Shown one piece after another: positions 1-10,256 of a stretch of DNA of 64,000 nt (position 1 is its first letter; the number at the start of each line of letters is the position of its first letter). The translations under genes and the position numbers were made by a program. Source of the DNA: Fistulifera solaris (Eukaryota > Bacillariophyta > Bacillariophyceae > Naviculales > Stauroneidaceae); assembly GCA_030295235.1 (NCBI GenBank), contig AP026129.1, positions 992,001 through 1,056,000 on the forward strand, written 5' to 3'. The notes beneath the pieces are model-generated. The model saw only the letters and a program-made list of their open reading frames with translations. It was not told the origin of the DNA and searched no databases.

Positions 1-524
1 TGGCGGGTGCCATTGTGTACGGGTGTAATTATCTACAGAGCATTACGCCCCAATTACAAATGGGAGGAGAAGGAATGTACATTGCAGCAAATCAGTCGCT
101 GATAAGTAATTATACTTTAAAATACACGATTCCGGCGTCGACGGGAGATGAAACATCGGCATTGCCTGGTGTTGCCAAGGGACCCGAACGAAAGGGGTCG
201 TCCATGATGTGTGTGAATTATAATACCGCTCAGAATGCGCTCTCGCTGAACTACAAGCGCGTTGTTACTCCCAACCGAGTCACCCTTGGTGCAGAATTAC
301 AGTGCAGTCCCTTGACGCTAGAATCGCAAGTTCTTCTTGGAGCCGAATTCAAGCTACACCGGAGCCGATTTGCCATTTGTGTTGATGGGGGTTTGCGAAC
401 ACAAAGTATACTGGAAGCGAAATTGGGCGTTGCTCCCGGAAGTCCTACTTTGAACTTTTCTGCTGATGTCGATCACTTGAATGATGCTATGCGATTTGGT
501 TACGGCATCACCATTGAAGGTTAA
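1..524 (+). CDS. TOM40: TOM40 mitochondrial import pore, C-terminal part
   Basis: Open frame entering from the left edge (first whole codon at base 3) and ending at a TAA at 522-524, giving about the last 173 residues; the N-terminal half lies outside the window. The sequence has alternating polar/hydrophobic residues of a beta barrel and ends in RFGYGITIEG, which resembles the closing strand of Tom40-type porins (a hydrophobic-glycine beta-signal). TOM40 forms the protein-conducting channel of the mitochondrial outer membrane (known for the family). VDAC belongs to the same porin superfamily and is the main alternative; the length and the GYGITI ending fit TOM40 better. Because the 5' part is missing I cannot say anything about introns or regulation. 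Confidence 0.72.
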   Translation, partial: AGAIVYGCNYLQSITPQLQMGGEGMYIAANQSLISNYTLKYTIPASTGDETSALPGVAKGPERKGSSMMCVNYNTAQNALSLNYKRVVTPNRVTLGAELQCSPLTLESQVLLGAEFKLHRSRFAICVDGGLRTQSILEAKLGVAPGSPTLNFSADVDHLNDAMRFGYGITIEG

Positions 525-1078
525 GTTTTCCGAGTAATACATAAGGTCTTTTGTCTCCTCCCCTTTCCTCTGCTTGTAAGAAAAAATACGAGTTGTTATT
601 AACGTCGTTACCTGGTACTTGGCGTTGTCTTCTTGTTCCCTCATTTTGATTGTCGCACCTGGTGCACTCAATCAGACTCTGAAACTATTTGTTCCTAAAT
701 TGAGTGTAAATCCATTTTTATATTTGCAGTGCACCCATTAACTAATCTCCCAGTCTCCCAACGCGTGCAGACGAGTTTTACTCAGTTTACAGAGCTGCGA
801 TCTGCGATTGATCCCTAGCACGCTAGCACTGCCTACATGCAACGGATAACGAAGATTTTCACGACCATGGTCCATGCGTCTTCCGTTCTGGGAAACGATC
901 GATTAACCCATTTACTAAGGTTACAGAAGATACGGACGGAATTTTTGTTACGTCACTTCAAGAACGAGAAAACGACGACAAACCAACATGATAGAGGCAA
1001 CAAAGCGATCCGCTGTTACAAGTACCTTTCAAGTTTACCTTTCCTATCTTCTCCAATCAACAACCCGTGATACGCAAG
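525..1078. other. Intergenic, no gene seen
   Basis: A 554-nt gap between two plus-strand genes. It must hold the TOM40 3' end and the promoter of the next gene. Short open frames here lack any recognisable protein features. I see no repeat or RNA gene. Confidence 0.6.
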
Positions 1079-1798
1079 ATGTTTCGCCTAGCCCTCTTTC
1101 TCCTTCTCAGCGCTTCTTCTCTCGCTTTCGTTCCTCAACAAGGACGGTTTCATCAAACGACCGACCTAGCAGCGTTGAACCGTCGTGATGCTCTCGGTTT
1201 CGCCTTTTCTGCTATGATCGGGGCTGCGGCGACCTTGCCAACGGAAGCTGGGGCGGCTAGTAATCCCGCGTTGGAGACATTTAAGGGAGGAAAGAAGACA
1301 AAGGGGTCTTACATTCCTGGAAAAGGTCTTCGTGATCAAGCAACATTCGACGAACTTGTTGCTGCTTCAAACCCGGCCCTAGAGACATTTAAGGGAGGAA
1401 AGAAGACAAAAGGGTCTTACATCCCTGGAAAAGGTCTTCGTGATCAAGCAACATTCGAAGAACTTGTTGCCGCCTCAAACCCGGCTCTAGAGACATTTAA
1501 AGGCCGAAAAGCCACCAAGGGATCTTTTATTCCTGGTAAGGGAATGCGAAACAGCGCCGTTTTCGACGAACTTGTTGCTGCTTCGAATCCTGCTCTAGAG
1601 ACATTTAAAGGCCGAAAAGCCACCAAGGGATCGTTTATTCCGGGTAAGGGAATGCGAAACACCGCCGTTTTCGACGAACTTGTTGCTGCTTCGAATCCTG
1701 CTCTAGAGACTTTCAAGGGTGGTAAAAAGACGAAGGGAGCTTACATCCCCGGAAAAGGTCTCCGCGATCAGGTCTTGTTCGATCAATTGTTTTCATGA
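1079..1798 (+). CDS. Predicted thylakoid-lumen protein with five 36-residue repeats
   Basis: A 239-residue protein; the start is the ATG at 1079, directly ahead of a signal peptide. Residues 1-18 form a hydrophobic signal ending ASSLAFVP, matching the diatom ASAF-type plastid entry site with Phe after cleavage. A short transit-like stretch follows, then NRRDALGFAF and a second hydrophobic segment ending TEAGAA, which looks like a twin-arginine lumenal signal. The mature protein is five tandem 36-residue units (each begins AASNPALETFKG and contains IPGKG). Each unit is basic and rich in Gly/Lys with an acidic end (DELV). I do not recognise the family, so the function is unknown; lumen location is inferred from the three-part presequence. 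It converges with the NSUN2 gene 75 nt downstream. No intron is needed. Confidence 0.75.
   Translation: MFRLALFLLLSASSLAFVPQQGRFHQTTDLAALNRRDALGFAFSAMIGAAATLPTEAGAASNPALETFKGGKKTKGSYIPGKGLRDQATFDELVAASNPALETFKGGKKTKGSYIPGKGLRDQATFEELVAASNPALETFKGRKATKGSFIPGKGMRNSAVFDELVAASNPALETFKGRKATKGSFIPGKGMRNTAVFDELVAASNPALETFKGGKKTKGAYIPGKGLRDQVLFDQLFS
1253..1792 (+). repeat. Five in-frame 108-nt tandem repeats
   Basis: Five exact-length 108-nt (36-codon) units encode the mature part of the lumenal protein. Units 1 and 2 are almost identical, as are units 3 and 4, while the two pairs differ (GGKKTKGSY versus GRKATKGSF). This suggests stepwise duplication. The repeat also keeps an antisense frame open, which I regard as a by-product. 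Confidence 0.9.
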
Positions 1799-1872
1799 AA
1801 ACTTAAGCTTTAATTGTATGCATGAAAATTGGTTGCAGAATTACATGCTCAATTATTTTCAAGCCTAACATA

Positions 1873-3327
1873 CTAGCCAATGCGCTTGATTACAGCGACA
1901 AAGAAACCTCCTGAGTCATGATCTTGGGGCCACAGCCTTACACATCGGTCTAGGTGCAAATCGTTCGTAGAAAGAGGAGGCCACATCGAAGTACAGGCTT
2001 TCTCCATCTTTGCTTCGACTGCATCTTCATACGAGGAATGCCATCTGAGCTGGACTTTTTCATCATCCTCTTGATCCGTATCCCCGACGTAATCAGCAAC
2101 CTTCCATTTGGTTACACCAGGGCGACCGATAAAGCCTTCCATGACTGGCCATTGTACTAATTCAAAGGCAGGCTGCCCTCCTCCTTTCTTCCGCTGCGAC
2201 AGTGCTGCTGCGACCACGGCTTCGTTCTCAATAGGATTCATACTGCATGTGCTGTAGGTCATCACTCCGCCCACCTTGAGACACTTGAGCGCCCGTGCCA
2301 AAATATCCACTTGCAAGCGGTGCAGCGCGTTGCTCGTGGCAGGAGTCCAGTTGGTTAAGACGCGAGGATCTTTCCGAATCGTACCGTCCCCGCTACAAGG
2401 AACATCGCATATGATGCAGTCATAGAGTTTATCTTCTTGCAGTGGGATTGGGAAGTGACTGGCATCCAGATTACTAAACTTGATTTTGCTTGAGAACGAC
2501 ATACCGGATCGGGTCATGGATTCTTGCAAGCTTTCCAGGCGTTGCTTGTTGATATCGTTCGCTTTGACGGATCCTCTCGTCATGATTTCCAAAACCTGCA
2601 TAGTTTTACTACCGGGAGAGGCGCATAGATCCAGGACCCGCTTCGTTTCAGAAGTCAACCATCCTCCGCGATGCAGAACCAGTACAGGCAACATGCTCGC
2701 CAACTCTTGACGAGCAATTTTGCCATTTTGAGAATTTGTCACGAGAAACTCTTTTAAGGCTGGAGAGCTTTGTAACAATGACCCTTTGTTTACATTCGAT
2801 GACTTGGCTTGATAGATGAGAGGATCAAACGAACACGGAGCGACCAAATCAGAAAATTGTTCCACGATGAGTCGTTGTAGGGTCTCCTTTTCTTGCGAAG
2901 GGAGGTTCTGTCGGATCCGAAACGTGAGAGAAAGTGCTCGACTCAAACTCCCAATAAAATCCCGAATTGTATCAGCAGATTCATATGCTGCGAATGCCTG
3001 ATGTAATCTTTCGTTTTCAGGTGATTCGCTTGATTCATTTATTTGTACAGAGTCGACCACTAGATCGATTCCTTCCCTGTCGTTGTTCGGCTGTTTCTTT
3101 TTCTTGCGACGTTTCGCTGCTCGTGATTGACCACAGTTCATTTTGGTTACATGTTTTGCGACAGGAAATTCTTTCACTGTTCCATCCGAGCAAACGCCCA
3201 ATGGTTGACATGCATAATATTCAATGAACAATTGGAAAGCTGCACCCGATTTGCGATGCCACAGTAGGTCGGCTTTACTATCACTCTTTCGAGCCGCTGC
3301 GAGTGGATTGTTAGATCGTTTCGGCAT
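1873..3327 (-). CDS. NSUN2: NSUN2/Trm4-like RNA cytosine-5 methyltransferase
   Basis: 484 residues, single exon, ATG at 3325-3327. SAM-dependent m5C methyltransferase of the RsmB/NSUN family, acting on tRNA (known for NSUN2/Trm4). Visible motifs: SAM loop DLCASPGSKT at about 233-242; motif IV DVPCSGDGT at 308-316 with Cys311; motif VI TYSTCSMNP at 357-365 with the nucleophile candidate Cys361; and ENEAVV directly after. A basic run KRRKKKKQ at 72-79 may be a nuclear signal. Compared with animal NSUN2 the C-terminal extension is short (about 120 residues after motif VI), nearer a minimal Trm4. The intact two-Cys active site argues for activity. Its promoter region, upstream to about 4271, carries the palindromic tandem array described separately. 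Confidence 0.88.
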   Translation of the reverse strand: MPKRSNNPLAAARKSDSKADLLWHRKSGAAFQLFIEYYACQPLGVCSDGTVKEFPVAKHVTKMNCGQSRAAKRRKKKKQPNNDREGIDLVVDSVQINESSESPENERLHQAFAAYESADTIRDFIGSLSRALSLTFRIRQNLPSQEKETLQRLIVEQFSDLVAPCSFDPLIYQAKSSNVNKGSLLQSSPALKEFLVTNSQNGKIARQELASMLPVLVLHRGGWLTSETKRVLDLCASPGSKTMQVLEIMTRGSVKANDINKQRLESLQESMTRSGMSFSSKIKFSNLDASHFPIPLQEDKLYDCIICDVPCSGDGTIRKDPRVLTNWTPATSNALHRLQVDILARALKCLKVGGVMTYSTCSMNPIENEAVVAAALSQRKKGGGQPAFELVQWPVMEGFIGRPGVTKWKVADYVGDTDQEDDEKVQLRWHSSYEDAVEAKMEKACTSMWPPLSTNDLHLDRCVRLWPQDHDSGGFFVAVIKRIG

Positions 3328-3657
3328 TGTAACTGCACTTTATTCTTTCTTTCTAAGTTTACCTTTCGAGTTATACTATGGTATGTTTTCTTTGTTACCA
3401 GACAAGTTCTTTCCTGTTGCATTTTTTCTTTTCTTGGGTTAATTGGTGAAGGAAAGAACGGAGATCGCCGTAAGTCCTCCGTCCGTCTCGGCGAAAATCC
3501 GAATGTGGTAACTTCACTTTCGGCTGGGAAATATCCTGCCCTGGCGACTATTCTGGGTGTAGTCGATCAAAGGAATTATTGTGATCGTGTCATTGTTTTT
3601 CATAGATTGTTGCTGATGTTGGGTTACATGGATTATCTGTCTATATCGCCAGTACTT

Positions 3658-4085
3658 GTTCATGACTGAAATCCAGTCGTGGAATCGTCAAGCCTCCAAA
3701 TTGGACCATAGTAAAACGGTAATGCAACGATCTGCAGACATTTTCAACCTTATTGAGAGAGGCGTACATTTCAAATGCTGTTCAAGCTAATCGCATCGCA
3801 GTGAAAGCAAATCAAGCTAACCAAGCTGACAGAAGTATAGCAAATTCGGTACCGTAGCTGTGTCGCTCGAATGACTAAGTGTTCATGACCAAAATTCAGT
3901 CTTGGCAACGTTGCGCCAATAATTTGCACAGCCCATAAGAAAGCGGTAATGCAACGACTACAGACACTCCAGACGGTATCAAAACATCATTCATCGAGGC
4001 TTGCGTTTCAGATGTTGTTCAAGGTAATTGTATCGCGACGAAAGCAATTGGAGCCTACCAAGCTAGCAGAAGTACAGGATTACTA
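3658..4085. repeat. Two tandem copies of a ~223-nt palindrome-bearing unit
   Basis: The 944-nt gap 3328-4271 has no gene but holds two head-to-tail copies of a unit about 223 nt long (3658-3880 and 3881-about 4085). They align along their length (shared blocks include GGTAATGCAACGA, GTTCAAG and ACCAAGCT) with many substitutions. Each copy begins with GTTCATGAC. Copy 1 carries the inverted repeat GACTGAAATCCAGTC at 3664-3678; copy 2 has a decayed version at 3887-3901. Confidence 0.75.
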
Positions 4086-4271
4086 GGCTGGTATAGTGTG
4101 CAGTGCAAAGGTGACTTGATTGTGATAATTTTTTCCGTCACCGAAAGGAAATTTGTTGAAAACCTTATGTAAATACCAATATAAATTTATAATTAAGTTT
4201 GCCTGGATTCTCGTGGCATGGAATAAGGTAGCTAGAGTGCCTCGTTTTCAATGAATTAATGCTTTCTACTT

Positions 4272-5365
4272 TCACGTCTTTTTCACTACACCATCATGAT
4301 CGACGATTTGTTGAAACATGTCCCGCAATGTATCATCCAACGAGCGATACTCCATTTTCAGTATCTGTTTCGATTTGAAATTGTCGACGTTTCGTGGAAT
4401 ATCAACCATATTTTCGACAAATTTGCGTTGTACTCCAAAGAAGGGTGCCACGAGCCAAACAATGATTTGGGCACGACAGATTGCGGAATGGGATAGTCGG
4501 GAAACATTCGACGGAGACGATTGGCTACTTGCACAAGATCCGTCGATTCATCGCCCGATAACAAGAAGCGACCTTTCGCCGACAAGGAATAGGCAGCGGT
4601 GATGTGAGCGCGTGCCACATCACGGACATCCACCACACCCATTCCCACCCGGGGAATTCGAGACAAGCTAGTCAATTGTTGTAACATGCGAAAACATTCG
4701 TTTGTTTCGTGATATTTCAATCCAGGACCCATCACGACTGTGGGATTCATCGTCACCATTGACCATTGTGTTTGTGATCCGGCTATGACCCACGCCGCCT
4801 GTTCCGCCAATGTCTTGGACAAGGAATATGGCTGATATTGCAAAGTAGCGGTGCGATTCCAATTCAATTCATTGACGATGTGATGAGGATTGCTTATAAA
4901 GCCTTCCCAATTGTCGGCACACATGGCGGCGGCGGAACTGGTGAGTACCACGCGCCGTACCGATGGTGTTTGCGTCGCTTGTTGCAACACGTTTTCGGTT
5001 CCCTGCACGGCCGGATCAATGAGATCTCGTTTCGCGTCTTTCACTTGAAGAGTAAATGGAGATGCGGTATGAAATACAATAGAACAATTTTGCATGGCTT
5101 GCGCAAAACTACCATTGTGTTGCAAGTCTGCCTCAAAGAATCGAATGGTTCCTTTCGATTCATTCACGACATTTTGAATGTACCGAAAGCGCTCTGGTTT
5201 CGAAGTATCACGAACGGTGGCATGAACCGTGATTCCTTGCTGTACCAGTTCGCGGATAAGAACACCGGCAATATATCCCGTTGCGCCCGTCACTAGAACG
5301 GGGGAAGATGGATCTAGAGGGCCTGTCATGATCGTTCGGCGGAGTTTTCGTGTCGCTACAAGCAT
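4272..5365 (-). CDS. Dihydroflavonol-4-reductase-like SDR, one-base frame break
   Basis: Extended short-chain dehydrogenase (DFR/cinnamoyl-CoA-reductase/sterol-dehydrogenase group), an NAD(P)H-dependent reductase of unknown substrate. The N-terminal Rossmann motif is VTGATGYIAG, the catalytic Ser is in LTSSAAAM, and YSLSK supplies the Tyr/Lys pair. The frame starting at 5365 (a second ATG is at 5329) runs into nonsense after VVPKS, but the next frame continues exactly as the family expects (VWLVAPFFGVQRK and on to QQIVDHDG), ending with TGA at 4272-4274. One missing base in the run at 4465-4467 explains this, and the repaired length is a whole number of codons (about 364 residues). Probably a sequencing indel; a recent pseudogene is the alternative. 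It is divergent from the WS/DGAT gene. Confidence 0.8.
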
Positions 5366-5592
5366 CCCTTTCGTTACATATCGACTCTCGAAGACTGTTG
5401 CATATGAAAGAAGGGGTTCTTAGGCATGAAACGGGGAGTAATGTAAGCCGGATCTGGTCAATGCTGATCATGTTGCGCTGATTGACGTCGTTTTCTTAGG
5501 GCCACGCGCCTCATTTTTCTTGTTCGTGACTTAAGATGCAGTCAGTCGGGGAGAAAGGTCGCCTACTCTTACTTTCACTTTGGGATTCTGAT

Positions 5593-5611
5593 TCATGACT
5601 GAAATGCAGTC
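5593..5611. promoter_or_regulatory. TCATGACTGA element with palindrome in a divergent promoter
   Basis: The 416-nt region 5366-5781 between the divergent reductase and WS/DGAT genes contains no gene. It holds TCATGACTGA (5593-5602) overlapping the inverted repeat GACTGAAATGCAGTC (5597-5611), the same palindrome found in the tandem arrays at 3.7, 23.2 and 33.9 kb. A regulatory role is inferred only from its position. Confidence 0.45.
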
Positions 5612-5781
5612 GTGGTTATGTTGAGAAAACACTTTAGAGTGATACGTGGTAGCCGCGAGTGCAATACATCGCGTTGTACCAGTACCAGTATTTTTTTATG
5701 AGTATTCCATGATGTCTTATTGTGATCTATTCGCATTACATCTATTAGAAAAAGGATTGCGAAACAATACAATTTGACACA

Positions 5782-7549
5782 ATGGCAACATCTACGGCAG
5801 CACGCCTTTTCTGGAGCTACCAAGCTCCTCTGGCGGGCGCAATAGTGGCTCACAAAGCGTTCTCCATTCATATTAAGGATGTGACGGCGTGCGAGAAAGC
5901 TTCGACAAATAATATCAAGCTACAATCCAGAGTACGTTTCTGTGTCGAGTATTTTTTTAGACAAGACTTTGAATCAATCAATTCGTTCCCAGTATACCTG
6001 TGCTTACTTGCTTCCTGTGTCGATATTCAAAACAGATGACATCGATTGGACACTTCTCGGTCGTTTCCGAAACCACACACAATCCCAGCATTGTGACCTT
6101 TGTCATGGCGTTGACGGGTTCGACACCCTTGACCGCACAAGAATTTTCTCGCTTATGGCGCGAACGCGCTATGGAAGAACGTCATCCTCGTTTTCATAAG
6201 AAAATAGTGGATGGCTCGAAATTCATCCCCACGGACGACCCGGTAGAAGATCATTTAACAGAAACAACGTTTCCTGTCGTGCCCCGCACGGATGTCAAAA
6301 CACGGATTCAGCAGTTGCAAATGACGCCGTGGGATCTGTCGGAAAAGTTGTGGCATATGTGGATTGCCCCGTGGGGAAAACTGGGAGCTTCGGGGCTCAT
6401 CGATCCGGAGGAGACGATATCCGATGCTGACAGCAAAGATGAGAGGAAAGGAGAGAGTTTGCTGTTCTTTCGAGCGCATCATGCTTTGGGTGATGGGGCA
6501 TCCATGACGGCGGCTTTTTTGGATGTATTGGATGAAGCTGCAGAGATTCAACAAGAAATCATCGACTTTCTTCGAAAGCTTCGAAAACGCGGCGAGCGAA
6601 CGAAAGGGTTTTGGCAGGCACTAGGAAAAAAGATGAAAAAATTTCTTGTGTTTCTATTCGGAAGTCTTAGAGCTCTCTTCTATCAAATGACTTTGTTTTG
6701 GCACATGCTTTGGGAAACGGATTCCTGGTCACAAATTCGGAAATTGATACGGGCCGAAGAGCAACCTCAACGAACCGTTTCTTGGTCGAAGGCCGCCCCG
6801 TTGGAGCAAGTGAAGTGGGTCGCCCAGCAGCTGAGTGTCGAAGGCAAAAGATTACCGTTAATGACATATTTTGTGCTTGTGTTTCGGTGGCTATCGGCAA
6901 ACAACTATCGGAGCATCGAAGCAGGATCCAGGCAATTTCGACTGACTCAAACCCTACGATAATTGCGAAACAGGAGCATTTCAATATTGCGTTCCCAGTG
7001 CACTTGAAAGGCGGGGTGGTGCTTCCGGGAGAATCGGTGGGGAATAATCTAGGAGCTTTTGTTGTCCGCGTTCCCGGTGAAGGAGACGACCCTGAAAAAG
7101 ACGACCCATCTCGATCGCCATCGCACCAACGACTACTCCAGGTACATGATACCTTGGCGACTGCCAAAAGCATGCCGTTTGCGATTCTCAGTCACATTCT
7201 TGCGAAAGGCTTTTCGTACGCGTCCGCAGTTCTACCCACTCGCTTCGTTGGATGGATATACGCTTGTTCTAATGGAGGATCCATTGCCGTGATTAGTAAC
7301 AACAGAGGACTCCCCAAACCGGTCCATCTCGGTGGTCGGCGAGTTGAAGCTATTTATGGTTTTGTACCACTCCCACCAGGTATTCCTATCGGCGTTGTTG
7401 TGATGAGCTATGCCGGTAATGTTAATTTGACGATCACTGCAGAACCCTGGGCTGTACCGGATGCCGATCAATTCCTCGTTTGGGTGTTGGAGGAGTATAG
7501 CAACCTTTTGAACGCCGCACGTCAGGACAGGAGTCATAAGAAATTGTGA
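5782..7549 (+). CDS. WSD: WS/DGAT bifunctional wax ester synthase/acyl-CoA:diacylglycerol acyltransferase
   Basis: Makes wax esters or triacylglycerol from acyl-CoA (family knowledge). Exon 1 is 5782-5931 (50 codons), intron 5932-6035 (GT-AG, 104 nt), exon 2 from 6036. The catalytic motif HHxxxDG is present as HHALGDG at about residue 197, followed by a charged, then hydrophobic, stretch. The C-terminal WS/DGAT domain continues in another frame from KITVNDIFCACVS through GNNLGAFVV, PKPVHLGG and GFVPLPPGIPIGVVVMSY. One base is missing in the A run 6846-6849; restoring it gives EGKK-ITVND and makes 150+1515 nt divide into codons. Without it the protein would stop at 6962 and lose its C-terminal domain. 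About 554 residues when repaired. It converges with the VWA pseudogene 80 nt away. Confidence 0.87.
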
Positions 7550-7629
7550 AAAAGAAGTCTGAATACAAGGGAGGAATAAAGCTGATAGTATGAATGTAAC
7601 GTCTATTTACATAATACTGAAGCTATTCA

Positions 7630-9401
7630 TCAACCATGGGCAGTCGGTGGATTCTGGTGCGGTGCAGTCGGTTGAGGACGCACGTAGATAGTGTCAAGCT
7701 CGTCTTTGCCGTTTCCACCACGGATTTGGAAGCAAACGAAAACTAGACACAAGAATCCGACGGCACCTCCGACGGCTATTCCTGCGATTGCGCCTGTAGA
7801 CAGACCTTCCTTCTCTTCAACATAATGCTCGCTGCCAACGCAAACACCCGTATCAGATGCGTTATTGTTGACGCAGCATGTGCTCTCTGCGTAGGTGAGT
7901 TCTTTCGCGTCGTCGTTGGCAAGCAGGTTGTCTGGGTACTTGCTCGAGTCGGTATACTGCGTGGCAATCGTCTCGACTAGATCATCCGCACTGCATACAT
8001 CCTCTGCGTACCGAGACTCTTCTCCTCCTCAGGCCGCCCGGTAAGAATCGAGTTCGCACTGGGTAAGCTCTAAAGTAGGACAAACCGCTACGGATCGACG
8101 GGCTAGTTGGGCGATGGACTCGGTGCTGTTGTCGGTTTCAAGGGCCTGATTGAGTGCTTCAAGGGCAATATCGATAGCTACGACGCCTAAGAAGAGATGA
8201 GGCGATTTGGTGCGATCGTACAGCGGAGCAGAAACGGTGGTGCCGAGGGTGTTTCCAATAGCGAAGCTATAGGGCTCAACCCAAGCCTTGAAATCAACAT
8301 TCCCATTAATCCCCAGACCCAAAGCGAAGAGTCGATAATAGCTCGATAAAGCCTCCACGATTTTGTCATCACTGACAATCCTGGACCAAGTTCCAAATTC
8401 AGTGGAACAAGCCAGCTCTTTCGGGTGTGTGTGTACGTTTTCTGCTTCTGATACAGAATAGGAAAAGTACATCACTGGCTTGCCGATTGTGGTAGATGAT
8501 GCGTTGAGGTGGCGCGTCACCAAATCAGTGACATTGGCCGGTGTTATATCTTCCGGGTCGGTCATCTCGCCGTCGGTGAAGAACAAAATGGCCGAATTAC
8601 AAGGGACTGCGAGCTCAACTCCTATCAATCCACGAGAATGGCTTTATTCGCCGTAGTAGCTAAGTAAAGATACATGTTTTCATCAGCGAGGACTTGTGCC
8701 GTTTAGTCAAAAACAACGATAGCGACGCGATCGCTGATGGTCAATGTCTCGATGACTCGAATTGCGGCTTCTTTCATGAGCGACATTCGTGCACCTTGCA
8801 TCGACCCAGACTTATCCAGTACGAGGACAATGTTCTTGGGACCACTACTACCGGCAACATACCAGGGGCGAACTGTAGGATCATAGATTCCGCGTTTTTC
8901 AGAATGACGACCTGGGTAAATACGAAAGGCCCCACTGGTACTTCCGAAATACATCGCTCGGGGTTGCACCTTGATTTCCTCCCAGAGAGCACTATCTTGT
9001 TCATTGCGCTGAATCAACCAGTCATCCATGAAACGACTGAAACAGACCGATTCAATCACCAGCGGGTCGGTCACGTCGGTGCCCGGGGCGATGCGATAGA
9101 CGCTCTTGGTGAAATCGACAAAACCCGAGCACTCGTCCCCTAAGCCACAGAGTGGGTTACTGAAATCCGGACCCGAGGGACAAGTTGGATTCGGCATTGC
9201 CGACCAGCTCTCGTCGTAGCTCGCGGCCTGACACTCCATCAAGGAAGTCTCATCGCAACGCTTCTCGAGATAGAGGCTTTCCATGAAATCGCGATACTCG
9301 AGGACATGGCTCTCGAGTTTCGCGACGACTTCTTCAAAGCGAGCGGTGTTTAGGGCGCAGACCGATGCTGTGAAGACGAAAAATAGGGTAACTCTCATCA
9401 T
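7630..9401 (-). pseudogene. Decayed tandem paralogue of the Cache/VWA membrane protein
   Basis: Colinear with the intact gene at 10257-12152 from the signal peptide (ATG at 9401) to the C-terminal tail (TGA at 7630-7632). Three lesions are visible. A GAA codon became TAA at 8703-8705, just after the VWA stretch AIVVFD. A 79-nt deletion near 8625-8634 removes the MIDAS threonine region and shifts the frame. A Ser codon became TGA at 8029-8031, ahead of the Cys-rich juxtamembrane part. The remaining sequence is still highly similar, including an identical VLDKSGSMQGAR, so inactivation is fairly recent. Unlike the other frame breaks in this window these are substitutions and a long deletion, not run-length indels. 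A truncated 232-residue product could still be made from the 5' part. Confidence 0.88.
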
Positions 9402-10256
9402 CTCTCAACAGATCGTTTTGAATACTGGAGGAACGGTTTGTGAGGCGCAAAGGATTTGTGTCGTGATTCGAGATCTTATGAAGCGTGACATTTGTCTGCC
9501 GTTGCGGTGGTACGGTACCAGGTACCGGTACCGGTATCTTTCACAGTGGGCTATATAAAGAAGAATCAAAAGATTTTTCACGATCCACGACTCCAGAAAA
9601 AGCTTTTGCTTGTCCTCAATGTCTTGGCAAGTTTCTCTTGTCGTTAGGGCTTTACTTACGAGGATAAAGGTACCGGTATCTGAGAAAGATAAGAATGCAA
9701 TAGATGCTAAAGCTCGTAAGGTCGTAAAAACGTCTTAGAGTAATTGTGCGTTAAAGGCTAGCAGCAAGGTGTTGAAGAGGAAACCCCGAAGGGACGAAAA
9801 CCTCTCGGACGTGGTGAGGGGATATGCCGTACCATGACAGAGGACCGCATATTTTACTTGTTGGTACGTATGTCGGACAAGTACGGAAACTGTAAGGACT
9901 GGACCGACGTCAAAGATCGCGGACGAGTACCTGGTACCGTACTTTAGATTGCCAGGTGCCGGAAGGATCTTTTGCAAAAGTTCGATTTGCACTGTCGGCT
10001 AGGGGGCAAATTTATTCTGTTTTCAAACTTCTTCAATTCTTAAAGGATCAATGATTCATCGAAATTCATCCCCTCGGATGTGTTCATCATTTAACTCCAT
10101 CCTTGTTCCTTTCGTAGGTCGGTCTAATGTCTACTGATGTCAGCCCCACATACTGAGGCGCGAGGCGGAAGGTGACGAGTTCCGTCTTAACAGCCATGAT
10201 GAGTAAACATGCAACAAATGATATACAGACGTGAATTCTCTAATAAATAATTGCGC
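9402..10256. other. Intergenic with GTACCGG strings
   Basis: 855 nt between the two tandem VWA copies, both on the minus strand. No gene is seen. It contains GTACCGG-type strings at 9511-9538, 9667-9680 and 9926-9942. Confidence 0.6.

Noticed and set aside
837-1070. Plus-strand frame of 77 codons ahead of the lumenal protein
   Set aside because: Composition looks random, it has no motif, and it sits where a promoter and 5' leader are expected.
1444-1716. Open minus-strand frame of 90 codons over the lumenal repeats
   Set aside because: It is kept open by the 108-nt periodicity of the sense gene and has no protein features of its own.
8029-9401. Two separate VWA genes at 8029-8628 and 8703-9401
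   Set aside because: They are colinear halves of one copy of the intact neighbour, split by a stop and a 79-nt deletion.
10055-10098. Possible relict of the WS/DGAT gene (TCGAAATTCATCCCC shared with about 6217)
   Set aside because: The exact match is only 15 nt, which is expected by chance in 64 kb, and the flanks do not align.
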